This document shows, piece by piece, positions 57,096-64,000 of a stretch of DNA of 64,000 bases. A program made the translations under genes and the position numbers. The notes below the pieces were generated by a model. It ran no database searches, had not been told where the DNA came from, and was given only the letters and a program-made list of their open reading frames with translations. The first letter of the stretch is position 1. Every line of letters starts with the position of its first letter. The DNA is taken from positions 128,695,391 through 128,759,390 of the forward strand of contig CM043947.1 in the NCBI GenBank assembly GCA_014529385.2. Direction: 5' to 3'. Origin of the DNA: Adiantum capillus-veneris (Eukaryota > Streptophyta > Polypodiopsida > Polypodiales > Pteridaceae).

Positions 57096-59278
57096 GTAGC
57101 AAGTAATAAGGGCAATGTTTGAAGAGGGAGGAAAAAGTTCCATGTTAACGTGTGATTTTTTGCAAAATTAACTAATAATGCCCTTATAGTTCATCATCAA
57201 GGAAAAATTTATTGATAATATCTTCCCGATGAGTGTCAATAGTGTATATACTATCAAAAAATCATTAAAAATACTCCTTTTTTGGGTATTCTTCATCATT
57301 TTTGTTGATAAGGAGGCTTACAAATGGAGAAATCCAACAAAAAACAATAAAGCTGTGTTTTTTAAGTGATTTTCTTAATTATTGGATTTTACTTTACTTT
57401 TTTAGAGATTTTTCTATTTTCTTTGATTTATTCAAATAAACAGGTCAAAATTAATAATAAATAGCATGGAAGCTCGGATGGAAAAACGGAAGACATGATG
57501 GTGATTAAAAAGACAAGGCGGATAAGCACAAAAATTTTCAAGGAAATTAGAAGATGGAAGCGGAAAGACTAAATTAGGCGGCCAGGCCTACTTCTGCAAA
57601 ATTCTTGCAGAATGAGCTATAGGAATTCGATGCTGGAAATTTTTGAGCCTAACATAGATTTCACGGCCTAGTAGGACTGACGGGGGAATCTGGGGAAATT
57701 TGGTTCGGGAAGTCCAAGTATAGATATCCAGGGTAGGCTAAAACCACCTCATTTCCACTTGGAGCCTTTGGAGAGAGAGCATTTCGACCTCTTTCGTGCG
57801 ACATTTCTGGAGCCCACAGTTAACCTTTTCCAGCGCCGTCTCACACGACACATGAGGGGTAAGTTCTTTACTCGATAATGATCCATTTTGTATGGCCAGT
57901 AGTAGCTAATCTAAAGCCCTAGAAAAAACCCTAGAAACCGAGCAGTGCACGAAGACCTATGACCTAAAACTGACCATAGCGGCCTGCCAACTTGACCAAA
58001 TCGGATGGGATTTGAACCATAGAATGCCCCAACATATTAGAACACTTAGCAACAGTTGACCATTCAGCAAAGGTCAAGGGGGTCCCCAGTAGAAAAGTTA
58101 GGGTTTTTGGCAAATGCCAGATTCCGACCTGACTCCACAGATGGCTTGCTAATGAGGTTCATATACAATGTATATGATTGGTTTGGTGAAATCCATCAGG
58201 AAAAGCCCTTGAAAAGCAGAAAATGGCTCGAAGGTTACAAAGCGTCAAATTCGACATAAGGGGCCAAACTGACTCCAAATGAGCCAAAATTGGACAAGTA
58301 GCTTTACGACTATGTTACGGACAAGTCCAAAGCCTCAAAGTTGACCGACCAACCCAATAGACAGAGTAATCACAAAAAACGGTGATTTCAGAGTCCATAA
58401 AGCACAAAGTGATGCCGATATGATCAAACTTGACCAAATTCAATTTACGACTTGTATTAGGTGTATGAAACATGTCTAGGTCAAAATTTGTGAGATTTGC
58501 AAAGCTTTTGTCACTATTGTAAATAATCGCGATTATTTACTTTTGCATCATTTTTGCTTGGAAATTGTCAATTCACCTCACCTATCATGTGTACACACCT
58601 ATTACATGCCAAAAATCCAGTATGAGCCAAAATGACCACTCATTACTTGTAAAATTGCCAAAAAATGCAAAGAAGTCTGTGCAAGCCAAAATCTGGAACT
58701 TTTCTTGATCCAAATCACCTCATATTTCATACTCAAGGTCTATACCATGCCTAGAATCAATTTATGCCAAAAAATGTCAATTTTGGAAGAAAAGTTAATA
58801 ATCGTGATTATTTACTTTTTGGTCAAAATTGGGGAATTTGGATATTTTGTCATCATACATCCAAAGTACATGTTGTGATAAATCGACTAACCAATTTTGA
58901 GTCAATTTGGACCTTAAAATCTCCAATTTCCTTTATATCTACTGTTTCAGAGATCTAAAATAAAAATCTGGTACCATTTTCACCCTGTGCATCCAAATGA
59001 GCCCATATTTCCCTCAGAGCATGTAATTGGCATATACTTCAAGCCTATAAAGCCAAGTTTGCAAAAAGTTGAAACTTTTTCGCGATTATTTACTTTGGTT
59101 GCAAATTTTTGTTTTGACCATACAGTTTTGTTCCTTACATGATTTTATGCATCTTTGCTTGTTCAAAAATTGATTTGAAGCAATTTGGACCAGATTATGC
59201 ATTTCAGTCTAAAAGGACATTCCGGAGAAAAATCCGACAAATCTGCTAACTTTGTACTCTATTCACTGAACAGGAGCA
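57096..59278 (+). repeat. Non-coding spacer of element B with palindromes
   Basis: Collinear with 13725-11712 of M. Palindromes at 58519-58540 (core perfect), 58793-58816 and a half copy at 59081-59093, about 275-277 bp apart. The first part (57100-57460) is A/T-rich. No coding signal. Confidence 0.8.
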
Positions 59279-59840
59279 ATGCAAGCCGCGGAGAAGGTAA
59301 AGAAGAAGCTAAACCAAAAAGAGAAACTACAAGAACTGCCTGCGTATCAACTGGACCCCGAGTCAGTCAAGGCGGCAAAAGCATCCTATCTTTCTAAAGA
59401 ACATCTGGAAGAACACCACACCACGGTCTTCATTGGAAGGTTCAAGAGTGAAGAAGGGCATCAGGTGGAGTTGGAGCTCTTGCCTAAAGAGGTCTATGAT
59501 GTATCCACAAAGCCAGAAACCAAAGAGGCTAACCGCTGGTTGGGGCTTCGATATTTCTACGAACAAGATCCTTGCGGAGTGGACTTTTAGAAAGCTTACG
59601 AGCTTTTGTTCACAATCAAAGAAGACGGAACTGCCTAGATATCAGACAACCAAGGAAACAAGGTCGAGGTAGTAATTACAAAAGAAATAGTGGCAGAGGC
59701 ACTCAGGCTGCCCACTGAAGGAGTGACCATGCGCGCAAGAGACAGGAAAATCGCGGACACATTTACCAAGAAGACAGTCGCGGCTGCATTCGTCGATCTT
59801 ATCCACAAACAGGTGGAAGAACCACCCCGTTTGTTGTCAA

Positions 59841-60308
59841 AGCTCTTTTTTCTTTGTTTTCAAAGCTTTTGCTGTTGTGCCGCTGTGATGAGCTGTCATC
59901 TGATTCATCACCATCAACACTTTCATTTCCTAACGGAAAGGCCACCAAGGTACACGACACCAAATCACGTCGTGGCCACCACCTTTACTCAAGTTCTGAA
60001 GTCAACAACAAGGCAGCCTGTGGACCACATGCAGTATGTCTTGACAACATTGAAGGCCACCGAGAAGGAGGGTAAAATAACATATTTGGGCATGCCATAA
60101 GTGTTGACAAGAATAGCCTATCATGCCATCGGCATGGCTGACAACCTGCCGCCTGCCCCGGATCAGAATACATGGATCTTGGTAGAACAACCCTCTCTAA
60201 GAGCTACCAGATCAAGTAAAAGATCATTTAAATCAGGTGATGAATCAGATGACAGCTCATCAGAGCGGCACAACAGCAAAAGCTTTGACAACAAAAGAAA
60301 AAAGAGCT
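59841..60308. repeat. Inverted duplication inside the extra ORF of element B
   Basis: Segment 59841-59912 is an inverse copy of 60237-60308 (about 72 bp; e.g. GATGAGCTGTCATCTGATTC versus GAATCAGATGACAGCTCATC). M lacks the first copy: there QVEEDARLYHQHFHFL reads straight through, while B has about 25 foreign residues. Confidence 0.9.
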
Positions 60309-62067
60309 AGGAGGGAAGAGATGAAGAGGAAATATGTGGCTACCCACCAAGAGGAGCCAACTAAAAAACAAGCACGATTTGAAAGAGAAAAACAGGCTTA
60401 TCAGCGCAGTAGGCAAGCACAAGGAAAGGATCTAGAAAAGTGGATACCCATAGGCCTGAAAGGACCTCGAACAAAGCATCATACAAGAAAAGAGGCCGAG
60501 GATCCAAAAGATCATTTAGAAAGAATGTACTAAGAGGCCGAAGTCTTAAAGCTGCAAGAGGCCGAAGAAGCGGCTACCCAAGAGCAAAGCCAGGCATCTC
60601 CCCGACCCACCTCACTGCCGCAGGAACAACATGACCATCCCATGCCTAGCCCACCACCATCACCGTCAGACCAAGATACCAATGAAGAACCGAGACCGAA
60701 AAAGAAAAAGATTCTGAATTCACCCCCACCGAACAAAAGCTACATAAAAAGCTGACCACACCGAACAACATGAGGAAAAAGAAGCCAAGCCAGAACTGGA
60801 GTAGGCATCCGAAGAAACTCACAAGCCAACGGAAGAAACTGATAAAGAGGTAGATACAGAAAAAGAGTAAACCACTACACATGGGAAAGAGCCCGAGTCG
60901 GAGAAGGCATAAAGGTCAGCACCTGAAGAGACGGTAAGGGTTGAGACCACACCAGCTATTTCCACTCAGCCAGAAACTGTCGAGGCATCAAAGCCTCAGG
61001 ATGGCCAAGGAAAAGAACAAGCATCCACCTCTATAGAACCACCAGCACTTACAACACAGCAAGAAGCAACACAGGAGACTCCAGGCACATCCCAACTTGC
61101 AAGACAGAAGGAGTGGCAGTCCAATGACGAAGTAATTTTACAAGTAAACGACTATGCAAGGCAGATGCAAGTCATGACAGAGAAACTCTGCTCAGCCTTC
61201 AACCGTAGCACAAAAGCCAAAGAACTAGAAATGGTCATCGATGTCTTCAAGGACAGCTTGACGGCAGGATGATTACTATCAATGATCTCCAAAGGCAAGT
61301 GCAAGAGCTAAAGACAGAAGCGGAACAACATCAGATAGCCAGGGAAAAACAATAGAAGGAAATGGAGGACCTCCTCACTAAGTTATCTGATGCCTGTAAG
61401 GTGAAACACGAGCAGTTGTTGACAGAAGTGAAAAACGAACTTCTTACCACCTCTCTATCAGCTCAGAAATTCAAGTGTGGTTAGATGTATCCAACGCTTC
61501 TCTGCAATATTCCGAACAAAGAATCAATGATCAGGCCATTTTCTTGCATGGGAAAATAAGAGAAAATCCAGCCATGGCCTCGATCAAGGGAACAGATGAA
61601 GTGTAAAAGGCACTTGAGAAGAAAAACAGAGATTTAGAACTGGAATTGAAGCTTGAACAGTCATAGCACATAGACCTGGAACTGATGCGGGTCCAAAGAG
61701 AGGAGGATCTCCTGAAGGAGATTGCAGAACTGAAGCGTATGAATCAACTCCTAAGAGATGGGAAGCCTGACACACAGGAAGAGGCAGGCACTTCAGAGTT
61801 TCCCCAAATTGACACTCCCTCGGTCTCGTTTGTTGAATTTGAGACACGGTCCACAGCGGGGCCGAGTGGTGACGAAGACTTTCAGGTCCACATTACGGAC
61901 GAAGATACAGTGCCAATGGTCCAGATGTCAAAAGCTGAAGAAGACGCACTGAAGGAGAAGATCACCTTAGAGGTGGATGAGCAGTGGAAGGCCGCTATGG
62001 ATTGGGAGTTGAGAGTTTTACACTCTGTCAACGTCACTCAACTCACTCCCAATCTAATCAACGCTCA

Positions 62068-62395
62068 ATGGCACCAATTATCCCTTCCATACCCTCTCAT
62101 CAAGGTAGAACTCTTACAGGTAAAAGAAAGGTTATACAAGGATATGCAAGAAGATGGCACATATAAAGACCACCGGAAGTGGAGGCTAAGCTGGCTGAAC
62201 AAGAATCCGAGATACCTGATTCTGTTCATAACACGGTCAATGGCACCAACTATCCCTGCCATACCCTCTTATCAAGGTAGAACTCTTACAGGTAAAAGAA
62301 AGGTTATACAAGGATATGCAAGAAGATGGTGCAAATAAAGACCACCCGAAGTGGAGGCTAAGCTGGCTGACAAGAATCCAAGATTTTGTTCATAA
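62068..62395 (+). repeat. Tandem duplication in the extra ORF of element B
   Basis: A block of about 155-172 bp is present twice at an offset of 172 bp; for example CAAGGTAGAACTCTTACAGG starts at 62101 and again at 62273. M has a single copy. Confidence 0.9.
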
Positions 62396-63069
62396 GAGCA
62401 CCTGCAGCCTTACAAAAAGATCCCACATTCTGTCCTATACCTAGAGTAAGGACATGGCAAGCGCATGAAGCACTGCAGATGAAGAGGCCAACTTGGCTCA
62501 ATTTCCCCAGGCTGCCAGCTCTAGAGAGAGGCCAAGTGACGGAAGAATACATGGTGAAAACCCTAACAGGTGCCATGACATTCTTCAAGAGTCTGTTAGA
62601 TCTCTCTTGTGTAATGCTATATAAGATCGCAGGATGCTACTCACATGCATACAAGTTTTTAATGAGCCTGAGCGGACAGGAGCCCCATGGATCTCATTAT
62701 CATGGAAGGGAACAAAGGCCTATGCTACGATCTGAGTGGGCAACCTTCATAAGAAATCCTTGATGGATTCTATCCCAGATGCATGTTCCTACCCTCGCAT
62801 AATATGATAGCCTTTGAAGAAGCATTCTACATTGGCTTCTTCACCTGGCAAACGAAGATATATGCAGTGGTGATAAGCAACCTCACATCCATATTTGTAG
62901 GCTACTCAGTGGTGGAACTGAAAAACCGAGTCACCATGCAACAATTTTTGCAAGTGCCTGACAAAGAATGCAAAATCAAAGACCAAAAATCACTAGAAGC
63001 ACTGAAAGATCGCCTCGCCAACCGTCAACCCGAAGACTACTTCAGCCCATAAGCTGTGTCAAGGGACGA

Positions 63070-63090
63070 CACAGGCGAGGAGGAGGGGAA
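63070..63090 (+). other. Polypurine tract of element B
   Basis: GGCGAGGAGGAGGGGAAG just before the LTR start; plus-strand cDNA primer. It corresponds to the tract at 8637-8652 in M. Confidence 0.8.
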
Positions 63091-63996
63091 GGTTAGCAAG
63101 AGCAAGCTAACACGGACACCATTTTTCAAAGTTCTCCTTGTAAAAAAATTATTATTTTGATGAATCGAGAATATTGTAACTCATATTTTCTTGGTAAAAT
63201 TTGTAATTAATGAGCCGGGGCTACAAGCTATCCTATTGTATCAGCCAGTCAATTTCCAGCTTTGGTAGAACTCCAGATTATTAGTTTTGACCACTCAAAA
63301 ACCTTGGCTAAGGTATAAAAGCCAATTTTTGTAAGTTTTTTTTAAGTTTTTGGAGAAGAAATACATAGTGTGAGCTAACGACACTCACTTCTCTCCTTCT
63401 CGTGCTTCCTACTCCCTCTCCAGTTGTCATATTGCGAATGCATTTGTTGCATTGCAACGCATGTAAGAGCTCTACGCATTGACGTAAGCCATTCACAGTA
63501 TTTCGTAGCTTTTGGCGTCGCCGACCTGCGGCCTAATTTCAAAATAACTAGGAATTTATACTTTTAAATTGAAAACTAAGCATAGACGGGGTATTGGGGC
63601 ATCATTGCTAAGCATTTAGATGCATTCTGGGTCGAAAGCGGCTAGGTCAAAAATCTACTGCTGTTAATAATCGTGATTTTGGAACTTGACCTAAAGTGGG
63701 GTTTGAGGCCATAGGCATGTGTGCTTAGGTCTTATAAACTTGTCCTCGAAGTTTTGTTACGTTTGGATGTCATTTGATGCTGTAACGGATGTGATTTGCT
63801 TGCCAATGAGCGACTGGCTTTTGGTGATTTCAGTCACTTGAGTGTAGCTTGAGTTAGATGCAAGTTGTTAGTTATTTTGTGAGAGATTGACAACCTCTTG
63901 CAGCCTCTATGTACTAGTTGAGTCAGCTTCATCCCACGGTTTGACAAATTAATCGTGATTCTCGCTAATACTGCGAGGTTAGACATGCGTCCCACA
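63091..63996 (+). repeat. 3' LTR of element B
   Basis: Begins (G/T)GTTAGCAAGAGCAAGC and ends GCGTCCCACA at 63996, about 906 bp. TATA box TATAAAAG at 63314-63321. It shares the CTACGCATTGACGTAAGC segment (63472) with the truncated 5' LTR at 45671. About 15 bp near the 3' end are missing relative to the other LTRs. The last four bases of the window (ATCT) are flank and do not match the flank of element A, so B and A are separate insertions. Confidence 0.88.
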
Positions 63997-64000
63997 ATCT

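Larger units (their letters stand above)
59279..63052 (+). pseudogene. Extra ORF (post-pol ORF) of element B, unrecognised family
   Basis: A long broken frame between spacer and 3' LTR. Start: MQAAEKVKKKLNQKEKLQEL (59279) with RFKSEEGHQVELELLPKEVYD and ANRWLGLRYFYEQDPCG; then VITKEIVAEALRLPTEGVTM and RKIADTFTKKTVAAAFVDLIHKQ (59670-59815, split to stay short), RPPRYTTPNHVVATTFTQVL, ITYLGMP; a low-complexity K/E/P/T middle; a coiled-coil-like EDLLKEIAELKRMNQLLRDG (61705-61760); MDWELRVLHSVNVTQLTPN; RTWQAHEALQMKRPTWLNFP; and a conserved end (YIGFFTWQTKIYAVVISNLT, EDYFSP, stop 63052). Shared with M, so a true component of the family. No membrane span or known domain is visible to me. It carries an inverted duplication and a tandem duplication (separate entries). 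Confidence 0.75.

Noticed and set aside
15188-63996. A and B as one very large element with two LTRs
   Set aside because: A has its own 5' LTR and gag-pol, and a truncated B LTR with primer site and second gag-pol lies in between; the outer flanks (TAATT and ATCT) do not match.

Overview
This is a land-plant nuclear window made almost entirely of nested transposable elements; I see no intact host gene. Evidence for a large plant genome: plant-type Ty1/copia and Ty3/gypsy fragments (including a giant Tat/Ogre-like gypsy family with an Asp-tRNA-type primer site), two En/Spm (CACTA) transposons with TNP2-like and TNPA-like genes, a tRNA-like repeat and a captured heavy-metal-domain gene fragment. 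A Penelope-like retroelement (PLE) is present, which fits, but does not prove, a gymnosperm, fern or lycophyte rather than a typical flowering plant.

Layout. 1-2030: decayed copia pol (+) and its short 3' LTR. 2030-5200: no convincing gene; small repeats, a hairpin cluster, and a TATA box followed by a Gag-like start on the minus strand. 5225-7726: chromovirus-type gypsy pol (minus), cut in RT by the LTR of the next element. 7727-15187: 'element M', the 3' part of a giant gypsy on the minus strand (LTR, extra ORF, palindrome-rich spacer, protease-like domain, integrase tail). 15188-24119 and 44150-45670: 'element A', same family on the plus strand, inserted in M. 45671-63996: 'element B', same family, plus strand, nearly full length but with a 5'-truncated 5' LTR fused to A.

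Nest inside A. CACTA-1 (24120-44149, coding on minus) entered the RT gene of A with target duplication CGC. CACTA-2 (31034-43237, coding on plus, same family) entered CACTA-1 with duplication TAA. A PLE (about 38014-40992) entered CACTA-2 next to the TNPA gene. Removing each insert restores the reading of the host element, so the order of events can be read: M, then A, then CACTA-1, then CACTA-2, then PLE.

Most interesting points: (1) the PLE has a 671-codon open RT frame, no visible GIY-YIG nuclease, a candidate hammerhead ribozyme at 40847-40894, and is flanked by a 1,222-bp near-identical duplication of its target plus a small inverted copy and a perfect hairpin at its 5' junction; (2) the giant gypsy family carries about 285-bp degenerate repeats, each holding a palindrome around AATCGCGATT, in its leader and 3' spacer, plus a second retropepsin-like domain after integrase and an unrecognised ORF before the 3' LTR; (3) CACTA-2 has captured a fragment of a heavy-metal-associated (HIPP-like) gene; (4) CACTA-1 and CACTA-2 face each other as a multi-kilobase inverted repeat. 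All coordinates of decayed genes are approximate at the edges; family assignments come from recognised motifs, not from searches.
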